Shown here in pieces: positions 34,486 through 47,647 of a DNA stretch of 64,000 nucleotides; position 1 is the first letter of the stretch; every line of letters starts with the position of its first letter. The position numbers and the translations under genes were made by a program. The DNA is taken from the NCBI GenBank assembly GCA_026260175.1, contig JAKCWW010000041.1, forward strand, positions 2,627 through 66,626, written 5' to 3'. Source of the stretch: Reticulitermes lucifugus (taxonomy: Eukaryota > Arthropoda > Insecta > Blattodea > Rhinotermitidae). The notes under the pieces were generated by a model, which was not told where the DNA came from, made no database searches, and was given only the letters and a program-made list of their open reading frames with translations.

Positions 34486-37224
34486 TTATGTAAAACTTCT
34501 ACCACCATATTTTGACCAAAAGAAAGTGTTGTGTATTTTCTGTGTCATATCGTAGGCCTGTATGTGCCTAAGTCGTAATTCATTAGCAGAACTACTTTTT
34601 ACCTATTTCCCCTCCACTCTTTCTCCACAAGTATGGACATGAGATTGGAATTTCCCGGTGGCAAATGTTCCATTAGAGTACTTCAAGTCCCTCTTCATTG
34701 GCAGGCTTATGTACCGTCTTTCCAACTCAGCCAGTGTCTCTGTAGTCTGAAATGTACATTTGCACAAGTGATAGCTCTACGATTCAATTTTCGTAGCGTC
34801 AAGAATTTTCCATAGTTTGGCCACCTGTATAATTTGGGTGGCCTTGAATGGAAAAGAATGTGGCCAAAATGGACAGGTTTCGCTGCAACTGCCTCCTTAC
34901 TCCGAAGTGAACATCGACTTGGTGGATGACGCAGTAATAATGAGATGTTAGATGACAGTCACACTATTGTTGGTGCCTATTTTTAAACAATGTTCAAGAC
35001 TCTACCAGGAGATTCTGATTAAACAACAAATATTAACTTATTTAACAGCACAAAGTTTTGTTTGATAGGAATCTGGCATAAAAGCGTGGTTTGATACAAA
35101 CTGGGCTACTTAAATCGTCGCATATAAGTAATGCTAAATTAAGGTATGTCGATGAATATAATTCTACTTTTCTCTTCCTTGTTAGAAATGACCGTTAGTC
35201 GTTCACAATTATGTGTAGTATAAAATTCTAATAACCGTGTTTATTAATTTGACAGATTTCCTAAATATTATTTTATTCAAGGAGATGAATATGATAGTTA
35301 TAAACTAATACGAAAAGGGTTCTTAAAGAAGCAGGATCTAACAACTGGAATAGCTCAAGTTGCGCTCCACAGTCGCACTTTGGAACGATAACTATTGCAC
35401 TATAGACGTGCTCTGGCCATTGAAATGTCAACATTATAAGCAGTATTGGAAAACGTGTTAGCAACTATGAGTGTATACAGTATCAACTCTCGCCTTATTC
35501 CGTCAAGTGATTATAACAAATTATATAACTTCTATTGTCATAATTTTTATTGATATTAAACAGACGTAAGTACGCTTATTTACACGTTGAATTTAACCTT
35601 CATCATAGAGTTTCACAATAAGCCTCAAGGCTGCTGTGCTCCCGTAGCATCTGCTGCGGGGCTCATCACCAAAGAAAAAAGTTAAAAAATACAGGCCTAA
35701 ACATAAACCATTTTTACACTACAAAATTTACCTCTCTATGCACACATGCTTCTGTAAATATGTTATCATTATCAGCACCTACTTGACAGAATCACAAAAA
35801 TTCTCATGATATGATCTTGCAAAGCAGAAAGGGCAGTTACCCTCAACATGCCATATTGATAAGCGTACACACTTGCATACCTACAGTGTCACAGTTACTA
35901 TCATCTTGTCGCTATCATGATATGAGCCTGCAAAATGCTGTATACAACACTTAACTGAATATTACAAGAATTTCCCATTCTAGAATACAAAACATACAAT
36001 TTATTCATGTTGGTTCCTGTCTGTTAATCAGAAAAAAATAGTTTCCTTCCTCCTACATTATCCTAAAGCTAAAACTGGTCAGCAAGCCACGAGGCTATTC
36101 ATATGTTAAACAAAAATATCACTTTCTCCCCACTGTCCTCACTTTTATTTATAAAAGAGCAATTGTCTTTATTGCGCTGCATTATTAACGCCTTTGGGCC
36201 AACGTATCTAACACGAGTGTAAGCACAGATGGGTGTTGGTACGAGATCTTCATAATTTACAAGCCACAACGTATGACAGGTCTAAAGACAGTATGTTGTA
36301 AGTTCTCTTTACGGCCCCGTGAAATACCGAGCGTCACATCCCAGAAGAAACAACCTTCGGGCTTCGTCTAAGCTCCTACACTCACAGCAATACAGCCGGT
36401 TATTGAAAACCGCTAAAGGAGAGCTGTGTGATGTTCTTAAGTGGGTCCTTGTGCATCACTAGCAAAGATATGAATGAACCAAACGAAAAAAAATCATATT
36501 TACTTTGTTGTGCGCCCGAAAGTTATGGGTCCTCTCTCTCTCTCTTCCGACGGCTTTTAAAAATACACGTAGAAATATAGGTAATATACGCAAAGAAAAA
36601 TGACATCCACAATTGGTAAAGAACTCACAGTCAACTGGCAATGTTTAAAATCAAGTTTTCCATGTAAAGTTGGTTCAAGGACCGTGCCAGACAACGTGAA
36701 TTTTTACTCTATGCATCCAGCTTATGGTAACCGCTTACATGAAGGAGTGTTAATGGATGAGGCGGAGTAATGATAGAATAACAGCTGGCAGGGATATACA
36801 GGACCTACTTCAGCGCAGCCTCGTCGTCAACCACAAGACTTTTTTGGGACTGAACTCGAGGCTATGCGAACGTGACCACTGGAGCCGAAAGCAGCTACCA
36901 TAAATTATCTTCCGAGACATTTTTATAGAAATATAAGCCTATAGAGACTCTTACCCTGCGAATTGATATCAGTCATGTAGATAAGAAGAAGTTTCAATTT
37001 TGTTAAGTGACGTGCAAGCTGCTCTGTTACACGTAACCCACGTGCATGCTTTTATTACATAGAATGCGTAAAGCCTATTGGAACTTATTTTATTTTAGAC
37101 CTGTATTTCTGAATTCATTCGAGAATAATGAATAGGTAAATTGGGATCCATAGGAGTTTAATTTAACTATATGAAACACATTGCAACGTGGACACCTGAT
37201 AGTTGTCCAGCTGGTAAATAATTT
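34486..37224. other. no gene seen; (CT)n tract
   Basis: (CT)n at 36532-36546. Two short stretches sharing CATGATATGA-CTTGCAAA lie near 35807 and 35919. The words TTGGCCA/TGGCCAC recur on either side of LINE copy A (about 33990-34025 and 34816-34870), possibly an older element that the LINE entered. Confidence 0.45.
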
Positions 37225-37400
37225 ACTCGGCTTTAAAGAACCCAAAACTTCATAACTGGTTGACAAACCACCGTTCTTTTCTCTGAATTACAGCAGAAGA
37301 ATTAAGTTCACATCACATCACCCTGTTGATCTAAGATCGGTTTAACGTTATCTTCCAATCACTGTCTTTGTCGGTGTTTTCCAATCCTTTTTCCATGGAG
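37225..37400 (-). mobile_element. diverged LINE 3'-tail fragment
   Basis: GGCTTTAAAGAACCCAAAAC aligns with the 'TTTTATGGAACCCAAAGGTT' end block of the LINE family. GATCGGTTTAACGTTATCTT then CC aligns with the 'GATCCATTTTAATATTATC' block. The spacing is right but divergence is high, so it is older than the copies at 34, 51 and 61 kb. Confidence 0.45.
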
Positions 37401-39239
37401 GAAGGCGTAAAATAATTTTTCATGTTCCTAGGAACCCCTGTGTATGAAAACGTTTAGAAAAGAGAAAGTGTTGGTGGTGGGGAGAGCAATTCAATTACTT
37501 CTATATTAATGTCAAGAAAATTAATTTATGAAGAATTAAGTCAGCATATATTGCAAAAACGAAGCAGTTTTCTCTTTTTTTAAGTACGTAATTTTTTCCA
37601 GATGTTACAGTATTATACCAAAATAAATTTCACTTAATCATAAAAAAAATCAAATCCAGAGTCAAGATAAGTAAGGTTTACTTCTAGTGTGACACTTGGG
37701 TTTGTTTCTTATTGCACAAATGTCGATTTCTTGGCCACTCTTTCTCGCGGTACCCTTAAAGGTGTTCTGCGGAACCATACTTGTGGAACGCTGACCTGTA
37801 TTCACCGTGAAGTCTCTTGCCTTAAACATACCTTGCTAAAGTATTGTCACGAATGTTTCATGCATTCTAATGTTAAAGTTAAACAGTTGCTGCTTTTTCT
37901 GAACAAAGTTCTTGAATCTAGAAATATTGCTGAGGTACAGTCTTCTAAGATATGACGCCATATTTTTTGGTAATTTGTTAATCTGTTTTTCAGAGGAGCT
38001 TGTTGCAGCCATCGTCATTGTAGCTAAAGAAGAATAAGTCGTTCAAACTATCCTAAGATGAAGGCAGCAAGCTTCTGTGAAGCTTCGGTAACAAAGTACC
38101 AAGTAACATGGCTTCATATCTCAGACTGTTGTCTTTATCAACACAGATGCGAAAATCTTAATTTGCACATAAATTTTTACTCCATACAAAGCTTTCAGAC
38201 CGGTTTTGGGACTCAACGAACCTCCGACTCATAAGGAAATGAAAGTTCTTTTTTCAGAGGTAAAGCCGCTGGGGCGTGAAGCTGAAGATATATCTAGTTG
38301 CGATATTAATAACGAATTCATTTATACCACCATGCTAAACTTACGCCATCACAACCTACACATGGGCAACATAATAGACTTTGTGGCTCTTTTACTTTAC
38401 AATACTGTATTTATGTTTCACCAGTAAATTAACATTAGACCAGCAGTAGATATGTCGCATTCAATTCCAGTCATTCCTGTTTATGGTGGACCCTGTTATG
38501 GCTTATTCCTGGCAAAGAACAAAATAAAGGAAATGAGTAACCTGTTCATGTATGGCTGTGTGTGTACCAGTGTGTTCTATTCTCGACAGATGATCTACCA
38601 TGACTATCACTGGCCACTCACGTAACAAAAGCGATCATTAAAAACTAAGGAATGGATATCCACTGATGGAAAAGCTGTAAAGTCGGCAGCGTACCAAATT
38701 GCTTCTACCGCAATAAAACCATTAACACAACTTGGCTATCAAGAAGGAAGAGCACCCTTTGCCTAACGGGATACAGCTAAAATCCTTGGCTTCACAAAAA
38801 AATGCGGCAATTTATTATAGTTGGTATTCGATACAATCCCTTCGCAGCGTTTATACAATAATATGTAGGCTAGATATTGGCTGATTTTATGTTACTTCAC
38901 GAAGTTTTTTAACTGTAAAGTTATATAAACCAATCTTCGAATAACAGGATAAAGCGACCATACTGCTAAAGTCACGTTAAGAATTAGGAGGGAGGTTTTT
39001 GTGGCCTTCTTGAAAACAATAGTCCGGCATTCACTTGAATAGACGTACGTAATCTACAGTCAGACTGTGAGTAATCAAGGGGCAAGAAATTTAAGAGAAA
39101 TAATGATCTTAATTCTGTACAACTCTGCATAAAAAATGTTATGTTTCGTTGACTACATTATACTCGTATGTGGCTAAAAGAAAATCAGTCTCATTACTTT
39201 TCTACCACACCTCGTATGTGACATTCTCATGGCGGTTTG
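37401..39239. other. no gene seen; one SINE scrap
   Basis: At 38256-38290 GAGGTAAAGCCGCTGGGGCG then TGAAGCTGA matches the middle of the SINE at 50395-50684 (GGGTAAAGCGGCCGGGGCGT). The frames at 37689-37955 and 38206-38427 show no domain. Confidence 0.5.
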
Positions 39240-39345
39240 TGCCAATATTACGTCCTTCTGAGATGTGACGCCGTGCGGTTTGATGGAGAGATAGCAGCAT
39301 TTCGCAAGAACCTGCTGCCATTATTTAAAAACTTGAAAGGCGTTA
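39240..39345 (+). repeat. 'GDVTPCGLVEIY' family repeat, copy 2
   Basis: TTCTGAGATGTGACGCCGTG then CGGTTTGATGGAGAGATAGC matches the minus-strand sequence of 12600-12665, and AAGAACCTGCTGCCATT fits the usual continuation. Confidence 0.55.
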
Positions 39346-40017
39346 CGTCCCTGTTGTCCGTACTCGTTATTATAACTTATGTTTAGCTGTGATTTGACTT
39401 AACTATGCCCTCTCCCATTGGAACTGCTTAAATTATTCTTTGGTGCATCATGTGTTAAGTATAAGCTGTAGGCTAAATAGTGTGCTTATTAGACAGAACT
39501 ATTGTCAGTCTCTGGGGACAGTATATGCAGGTTGCTCTTTAGAAGGGGGCGCAGTTCAGTGTTTGCTTCTCCCCCTGTTTAACGGAGAAATGAAACAGAT
39601 CCAGTTTCCGAAGGCTGTGTTTACTTTTTGTATTTTTACTTCTGGAACACTAGACAATGTACTAAGTTCGGAAGCCAAGTAGTCGTCAACAAAGTGTTTT
39701 AAGTTAGTAAAACAGTGGCATTGTAGGAAATAATAAAGTGGCTCTCAATGCGATCACGTATAATGTCATAATTTTCACACATTATGTCGACAGTTAATGC
39801 ATTGTGATGAGACTGCCATACGATAAATAAATTTATTTTCGAGTTTCCATATTTGGAAAAAACAATGTTGCATTAAATCTAAAATTTACTGACATATTAT
39901 GTATTTTTGAAAATATCAGCTAAATCATTTCACGTCTTGTTATACATTTATTTGTGTACTCAATTAGGGCAAATTTATAGAGACACACAAAATTCTACAG
40001 AAAGCTTTTTAACAACT
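39346..40017. other. no gene seen
   Basis: AT-rich spacer. The frame at 39440-39682 has no motif. Confidence 0.5.
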
Positions 40018-40075
40018 CTCTCCCCGGGGTTAAAGTGGTCTGTGCGTGAAGTTGACGACTCACCTGCAGCTGTAT
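40018..40075 (+). repeat. SINE fragment (middle part)
   Basis: CTCCCCGGGGTTAAAGTGGT then CTGTGCGTGAAGTTGACGAC resembles CCCTGGGGTAAAGCGGCCGG...GTGGAGCTGACAACC in the full SINE at 50.4 kb. Confidence 0.5.
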
Positions 40076-40699
40076 AATGTCCTCATTCCGTGAACAGGCA
40101 AAATTGCACTTAATTCCTGTCCTCCCAAACTGACTTTCTTTTAACACTTGCTGACGAAATTTAGAAACAATAAAGCAGAATGCTGACTGCGCTAGTCTTT
40201 TTTTTAGTTTTTAAACCTCAGGCAGTGCGGAATAAAAAGCAAGAAGGTCCAATTCAGCTTAGAAAGCCGATTGAATTACGTGCAACATCAAAACTCTAAT
40301 ACATGAATTCAGTATACTTAGAATCGAGAAGTACAAATTACTTGGAATATTTTTTCTTGTAAAATTTCAAATCTAATTTTAAAATCCAGCAAAATCCCGT
40401 TCAGTGCCTATGCCTTTAGTTCCGTGAGAATAAATTTAAATTTTTTTTTGTCAGAAATACGACTGAATATTAGCCTACTCTAACCTGAGGTCTTCACAGA
40501 TATTAGATTTAATCTGAAAGGCCTCTAAGCCTCTCTCTAAAAGGAGAAATGCATAGTGACAGAAATATAACAGCTTCTGGAAAATAAATGCTAAGCAAAA
40601 TAGGGGGAATATTTGTGCTTTAACGTAAATGGCTCTGGGACCCACGAAACGTCCTATCCAATGAGCAACGCAGACATTTTCCCGGGACACGAAGCGGTC
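40076..40699. other. no gene seen
   Basis: AT-rich spacer with chance frames only. Confidence 0.5.
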
Positions 40700-40760
40700 T
40701 TCGAGTGAGGCTGATAACTCACAGCCACATAGTGCTAAGATTAAGGATGAAGTAGCTGTT
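40700..40760 (+). repeat. SINE fragment (next part)
   Basis: GAGGCTGATAACTCACAGCC then ACATAGTGCTAAGATTAAGG corresponds to GAGCTGACAACCAACCCTCA then TCTAGTACCGGGGTTAAAG at about 50571-50610. It and the fragment at 40018 could be two parts of one insertion split by later DNA. Confidence 0.4.
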
Positions 40761-42689
40761 TTTACACTCGCCCTCTTGTCTTCATAGCGTGCCTACGTGC
40801 AAGAATATCTATGCATCGTATAATAAGACTATTCATATTTTTGCAATGGTATTTCCTGGTGCTGTTTGAAAAGAAGCATAAAATAATATAACACTCCTAC
40901 ACTTGGTGATTATTTGTGCAGACGTTGTTATAAGTCTGCATAATTGGGATGGTACATGTCACATAACTTCGGGTTACTTACCTTGCACGATATTTATTAT
41001 TATATGTTATTGTAAGACTCATAGCAACAAATTCCCTTCAGAAGACATTTTCCTTAACACATAGAGGCAAAGTTGTTTAGTCTTGAGAATTTAATTTATC
41101 AATTATTTCTTGTTTTATTCATTGGGCTTTCTATACAGCTAATGGCATTTTTCAATCAAATATATCACAATATGCACAGTTTATAATTGAAACCTTGGGC
41201 TTTGGGCAGTAGATGTTGCAGCTTAAAAATTATTTTTATGTTTCAAAGTAAAGAATTTATTTAAGAAAACCGATGGTTATATTGAAAAATCCAACACGTG
41301 CTTTCAAATTTAATTCAACTTGCCCTTCGCCATTTTTCAAAACATCTTCCCGCAAAATACGTATGCCTTTGGAATAAAGAGGTAAAAAGCTGATTCGCAT
41401 CATTAGAAGAAGTGGAAATCCTTGCTAAGGGATTTTCTTGCTTTCGTGGGGGTGAATTTATAGGATTTCCTTCAGAGTAAATGTTCCTTCCCACTTATTC
41501 CTGTCCTTAAATAGCCCATAATAGCCCACACTCTTCTCTGGATTTAGTCCCTTCGTCAAAGTGATCAGATGGGAAGGAGAAAGACAGACGAACATGCTCA
41601 CCATAAAAAAATTCCAGACATCGAAGTACACAAAATAATCCTACTAACTACAACACTGAAGTTAGGATATTGGGTAAAAAGTTAAATTTCTCTACGCAAA
41701 AATCTGTTTAAAATAGGTAATGTACCTAGATATATAGAATGTGTTTATTTCTTTTCAGATTATTAAGTCCTTAAACATTGTGAAACTAATTTATAATCTG
41801 ACAATACAGGTCTCAACCGAACATTTCGTGATTTTTCATGGCAATATAGTGCAAGGTAAACTGTGGAATAAACGCTTAAAATTCAATTAAGGTTTCGGAA
41901 AGTTTAACCTTACAATAATATTTTTATCAATTTTATGTATAAAATAGTTTATTTAATAATTAATTTGATAAAATAATCATAAGAACAGAGACACACGAGG
42001 TTAAGTGTAATCTGTATTATGGCACTTCTGTGGTGACTTAATTTTCGGCAGAAATAGAGATAGTATGAAATGCTTTACTCAAATTAAGTTGGAAAAATTC
42101 ACAATTCTTTCAGTTAATAACTTCTGAATCCAGTTCCATTTCTACCTCGTTTTAAATAAAATTAATTATATTTTATATTCTCATTGTCTCACGTGATACA
42201 TTTTGTAGCGTTAATATTACATTGTTCGTATAAGCAACTGGCAGTCGAGAATTGCCTCTTTCTTAAATGATGTTCAATACGAGTATGCATATAAGTAGTG
42301 TGTTTAAATACTTCCATTTGTTACTGTGTTTGAACCCCGAAATGGAAATCAAATATCACATATGAATATTTTGTTTAGAATGTTATTCCAAAGTTATTTA
42401 TGTAGCTCTGAACATCTTCGTATATGTTACATATATATATATGCAGTTTCGGTCTCGCTACGTGATTCGTGGTTTCAGGTAAACAAGTACTAAGATGTAT
42501 CTGTGATATCCAATTTCCATTTTATTTAACACAATTGCTTCTTTGACATTTAATCAGCATTAAATACAACCAGTAGGAAGCATCACCATTAAAATTAATC
42601 ACCTAATTAATTCGAATAATCCGTACTGATCCTCTTGGAATTAAAAAAACCGGCCAATATTTGGGATAGTCCTTCATTTTACGTGCATT
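40761..42689. other. no gene seen
   Basis: AT-rich spacer with a short CATATATATATATGC tract near 42430. Confidence 0.55.
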
Positions 42690-42770
42690 TATATTATTAT
42701 ATTATATATAAAATGATATATAATATATATTATATTATTTTATTATTCATTATTATCATTTATTTTTTAA
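42690..42770. repeat. AT-only imperfect palindrome
   Basis: TATATTATTATATTATATAT pairs imperfectly with ATATATAATATATATTATAT around AAATG. Low-complexity TTATT sequence follows. Confidence 0.7.
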
Positions 42771-43619
42771 TAACTTTATTACTTTTTATCGGTTATTGTT
42801 TTTTCTGAGTTTCTGACATTATAAGTGAAAATTAGACCAATATACTTAGTAAACATAGGCACTGAAAGAAGACGAATACCTTCACAATTTAAAACTTTAA
42901 TTCTCTGTTTTACTCCACATCTTGATTTGTCCTGTGAGCAGGTTTACGTTCATCTGACGTTTAGGGAAAATGTTCGCATCTGTTCTTACCAACGGTTACG
43001 CACACCTCATTGAGACGTTCAAGTAAAGGCGGGCATTCTTCGAAAGAAAACTTGACCAAAAATTAAAGGGATTTCAGCTAAATTCAAACTGGTTAATTTC
43101 CTGAAGACTTTTAAATACAATTAACTGCCTTTGAGTGAGGCAAGAGCATTCAGTTTGAATATTCTAAATAAATCCATGACTATGATCTTACTCTGAGCTC
43201 ATCTTGAGTATGACAATAAAGTGGAGAGGCTCTAATGTGAGCAGGCTACTCCCTATATGAAACGACATGACAGCGCAAACACGTGCCTTTGAAATTACGT
43301 CCACTTCACCCCAGATCTGTGCAGGTGGCAAAAATTCGTGGTCTCGTCTCTAACAAAGCTGTTATTTCAGCGCTATTATCCTAAGAATTATTACACATCA
43401 CACGACATGTCGGTGTCTCTAAACCACCAGCATCGAACACTGGACAATGAAGAAACAATGCTTGTGAAATATGAAAATTAAAACAATAATGTAAAGTGAG
43501 ACTCAAAGTTCATGCTTTTGAGAGTGTTCTAAAAAAATACGAATTCAGCAGTTTTCTTTAACACTTGTCAACCAAAAAAAACGGAAGAAATTACAGTTTT
43601 TCCTGTACAAGCAATGAAG
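42771..43619. other. no gene seen
   Basis: Spacer. The frame at 42825-43013 has no recognisable content. Confidence 0.5.
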
Positions 43620-43872
43620 GAATATACGAATAGTAAATGTATAGCTCCATTCATTCGTAACCTCTGCACAAGGTAGAGGTGAGTGGTCAAATTTACCCCC
43701 CCCCGGAAAATGCCACGTTACCTACTGAATATGAGGCTGGATGGTCTCCAGAGAAAGTCTGGACGGTTTGGAAAAGAGACATTTCTTTACTCTTGCCAAG
43801 ATTCGAACCCCGGAACTTTTACTCCGTAGCGAGTTACTATACTAACTACTCTACTCCGGCTCCATCAAATAC
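43620..43872 (-). mobile_element. SINE with tRNA-like head, related to 50.4 kb copy
   Basis: The minus strand starts GGAGCCGGAGTAGAGTAGTT and continues AGTATAGTAACTCGCTACGG (A-box region). A B-box GGGGTTCGAATC follows near 43803, with the body down to about 43625. The 'GTATAGCGACTCGCTACGGG' head of the 50.4-kb SINE is clearly related. A 10-base C run (43696-43705) lies inside. Confidence 0.6.
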
Positions 43873-44219
43873 GGGCAACAGCAATATTAGAACCTTCTAA
43901 CAAATTTAGCAACACCTCACTTGGCTTTAAGTGACGATATTAACAACCGTTTTGTGTGAGTGTGAAATCTGGCCATTGTGACCTGAGCATTACGATGTAG
44001 AGATAAGTGAGCAATTTTGGACATTACGTAAAGATAAACTTAGTAATGAATAGAGACTACCTTATATTAAGTAAACAGTAAATTTTAGGGCGTTTATTAC
44101 GAACTGAGCATGTAGCTAAATTTTGGTGTGGAAGACTTTTGGAATACCTCAATTTCAAATATTTGAAAAGTGGAAGGGAAAATATACTTAACACCTTCGA
44201 AGACTGAGTCCTAGTCCAA
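43873..44219. other. no gene seen
   Basis: AT-rich spacer. Confidence 0.5.
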
Positions 44220-44600
44220 GCCCACATTCAAGTTGCTCCGCAAAAGGGTCAGTGTCTTTCGCTTGGTGTCCAGCCCACCTTCCTCCGGGTCTAGTGCTAG
44301 GAATTTATTATGTAGCGAGACTGACCACTGCTGGTACAGTTGCCTTGGGGCTTCTTCTCTAATGAGAGGACGGGTCTGTCTTGTGTCCAGTGTCTTCGTC
44401 TTTGTTACATATCAATATTTAAATACGTACACTTTGAAAGAACTAGGCAAACGAAATACTATTTGCATTTGTGCATATGTACAATACAACCTACTCCCTT
44501 GCCAGTCCAACCTTTTCAAAGCAGATGCCGCATCTTACTTAGCTTATAACAGTAGCTTACTCACTTGAACGGTCGTGACTTTCATTTAAGACTCCCCACA
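44220..44600 (+). repeat. dispersed repeat with gene-like frame, cockroach type
   Basis: The 111-codon frame contains 'CLVSSVFVFVTYQYLNTYTL', then 'CAYVQYNLLPCQSNLF' and 'YNSSLLT'. I recall a repeat-encoded frame with the same order ('LNTYT...IYTRPLSVQAQYSRSCPISSS...YNSSLVTWT') from the American cockroach. It has no domain of known function. The limits are uncertain. Confidence 0.4.
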
Positions 44601-44639
44601 GAGTTAAAGGATCTTCGCCCACGAACCCTCTACACAGCG

Positions 44640-45290
44640 TTTCTATCTTAAAAAAATTGAAGATATCATACAGAAAATCCCATATTCTGAGACGTTTGTG
44701 TTTCGACATGCAGGTCACGGTCAGATGGCGCAAGTTATCAAATGATCAAACAATGCGCTCGTCATAACTGCAACAGGAAATATCACCTTCATCCACTGCC
44801 AAATTTCCGATTTTGTGCTGGAGATCCATTGCATTGAAAGAACATCTGCTTCACAGACAGCGGCGCATGTATAAAAAGCCACACAAGAACAGTTTTCAGG
44901 AAACTACCGTACGGCTGAGCAGTCTGCCAAGTGCCACATAGTGGCCAACGGCAATGGCCCTGACCATACCAGCACAAACTTTGAGGCTGAAGTGTACCTG
45001 ATAACCAGGTTCGCGGGAAGCATGAAAATTAGTCTTGCGCAGAACTGGCTATTGTGGACGCTGAACATGTTTTCACGCGTAAAACACGTTTCGTATGCCC
45101 ACAGACTTGTGCAAGCGGAGCTTATCCGCCGCGCTTCGATGCCGTAGCTATTCACAGACATCACGTGGAAGCAGACGTGCACTGTGCGCACAGTGCTGCT
45201 GATGCACTTCACCGTCACGAAGTACTGCAAATCCTCTTGCCTGTAATAAGTCCAATTATTGTGCGACATTCGTAAGGTTCTATACGGCTG
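44640..45290 (-). pseudogene. dead mariner/IS630-like DDE transposase
   Basis: Read on the minus strand in shifting frames, the order of an insect mariner/IS630-type transposase can be followed. 'ETCFTRENMFSVHNSQF' (about 45075-45030) matches the family's 'DEACFTRDGIFNSHNSHVW'. 'YQVHFSLKVCAGMV' (about 45000-44955) matches 'YQVRFSVNVWAGIV'. 'FLKTVLVWLFIHAPLSVKQM' then 'FFQCNGSPAQN' (about 44905-44815) matches 'FL..VLP.LLE.VPL..R..MWFQHDGAPAHF'. The second catalytic aspartate (HDGAPAH) is replaced by Asn, and the first sits in an altered context. Frameshifts separate the pieces. Such enzymes cut and paste their own element; this copy is inactive. No terminal inverted repeats were located. Confidence 0.6.
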
Positions 45291-47647
45291 TCATTCCACA
45301 GTTGAAATTGTGGCCACTTCATTGCCTTGTGTCCATAGAGCCCGTAGGTGATGTGCATTCACAAGTGCCGTAGGTGTTACACTTCATAGCTCATGGAGAC
45401 TGTGAAATTATTGGAGAGCATTAGCGTCTGGATGAGGTCGACAAATATAACATAGCATATATTTCCGTGCACCAATAGCAGCACGACTATTACAGGTAAC
45501 TAGGGTAAGGGGCCTGTAGCAGCATTCGTTGTCTGTGTATTCCATGATCATTTAAATAGAAGTGAGCCCTGCTGTGCAGTACGTGTCTGGAGAACACTTA
45601 ACATTATGCTTTAGCGTCTGAGAAATTTGTTAATTTGACGGTAACTATATCTAAAGAATGTAGCGTCTTAGGACGCAAGTATTGTAACACTCTCTACTTA
45701 CATTTAAGCAAATAATAGGACTATGGTAAACTTGTGAGCGCATTTCCTTTCACCTGTCTATACGAGTACTATCTTGTGTGTGAGTTTGTGTGTGCCTACA
45801 GACAAATTTCGCTCGTCATTGTGATACTCTTTCCATATTTATGACGCAGCTTGGTTTGCGTGAGGTCACAGAGTGCTTTATTTAGGTTTCATGGAATGCA
45901 GCTGACTGAGTTGGTGTACGTGCACCTACAGATGGCAGTACGATCTTGGATACGATAGAAATTGTTTGGTGCGTGACGTCAATGAATGATTTGTTTGATT
46001 TGAAACAGCGCATACATATTATGGCGGTCAGTCTTAGAACGGGTACGTGGCTAACAGTATTTATAAAACTTCAGTTCCTACATCACAGAGAACACAATTC
46101 TTGTACATTATAAAGAACAAGCTATTCAAGCTGTTTACAGTCTTAATCGGTATTAATATGAAAATAATACGAAACTTAAAAACACAATGTGTGACAATAT
46201 GCAGAATTGTTATTGTTATACAGAAGATGGAACATATAATTACCAGTGGACTTTACATTTTAACATGATGGTAGGATTTCGAAAAGCCTCAGACATTTTA
46301 ACAATTGGGTTTAGTGCTATAGAAGTTGCTGAAGTGCTGTCAGACGTTACTTAGTTATAAGACTGTCGTAATGAAAACAACTAAAGAGAACATAGTTGAA
46401 TTGCAGCCATTTTGAAGTAAACGGTCTATCAGTTGGCGCTTGGGGTAAAGCGACTCTCTTAAAAAGCGAAGAAACCGACCATAAATAACATAACTTGTGG
46501 GAGGAAGACAATTGTTACAGCTCTAAAAGTTGATACCAAGTCTGGGCTCACATTATTTTATACATTATGAAATCCTTTCAGAAATAAAAACGTTGAAAGT
46601 GGAATAGTAGCTGGGAGCAAGGCAAAGAAGAAAGGGATTTGAAAACGAAACAATAAAGCGAACTAGATGATTTACGATTTTTAGAATCAACGCAAATAAA
46701 GAATGCATATAGAGTGGTTCTAAATAGAGAGAAAAGAAATCCATCAGCCATAGTAGCTCTACGTGTAGGCTACATGTTACTGAAAACGCCCGGGGAAAAG
46801 AAGCTTAGGCTGGTAGCTACAGAGACAGAGCCGAATAGCATTTTTATGAGTTTCCAAACGACCCCATTTTGACCATCTGAGAGTATAATATAATGTGAAA
46901 ACTTCTCTGTCGGAAAATAAAAATGAGCAACGAGAACTAAAAGGATAAAAAAAGAGAACTGAGATGAAAAACCTAAGTTAGATCTTAATTAAGTCGTAGA
47001 CAGAGTACTGCACTGTAAAGTCTGGAAAGAGGACAAAATGAGCACAAACCTTCGAAAAAGAACCTCTTTCTGAAACTCACCAATCAACTTGTGAGGAAGA
47101 TGAAATTTTGTGGTCCTGCTCTGTGGTAAACTTCGCACGTGATTGTGGGATGTAAGAATAACGTACGTAAATATTACTGCTTATTGGACAAGAAAGTTGG
47201 TCTGTTAGATGTTCTCTTACGTTACGTGAAAATTAACTTCCCTTCCACTCTTTATCATGTTAGCTACATGTTCAAGGCAATAGCAATGAAGTGAAATTGA
47301 ATTCCAATGATCTAACACTTATACATTATTCTTCATATCAATTCTCTTGTGCTAAATAACTATCAGATTATAATCTGCAAACATTTAAGAAGGACCTACA
47401 TTTCTATGAACGTCTGATTTCATGGTCTTACATATGTCTGAAATGTTCGATTCGTATTTTCGGCACAGGTAACGACGTAAGCAAAACTGCCAGAGCAACT
47501 GCAAAACAACGGTCGATATAAAGCTTTGAATTGTGTCATATATGACAGATTGTTATCTCTCCAGACATTAAGTAAAACAACTGTTGCTAGGGATTAGCTT
47601 AGTTTACTTTCTACTCTTGCGGTGTGTGTCTGTGAGGGGGGGAGGGT
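45291..47647. other. no gene seen
   Basis: Spacer. It contains one CRE palindrome TGACGTCA (45974-45981) and a GGGTAAAGCGAC scrap near 46443 that may be SINE-derived. The frame at 46047-46268 has no motif. Confidence 0.5.
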
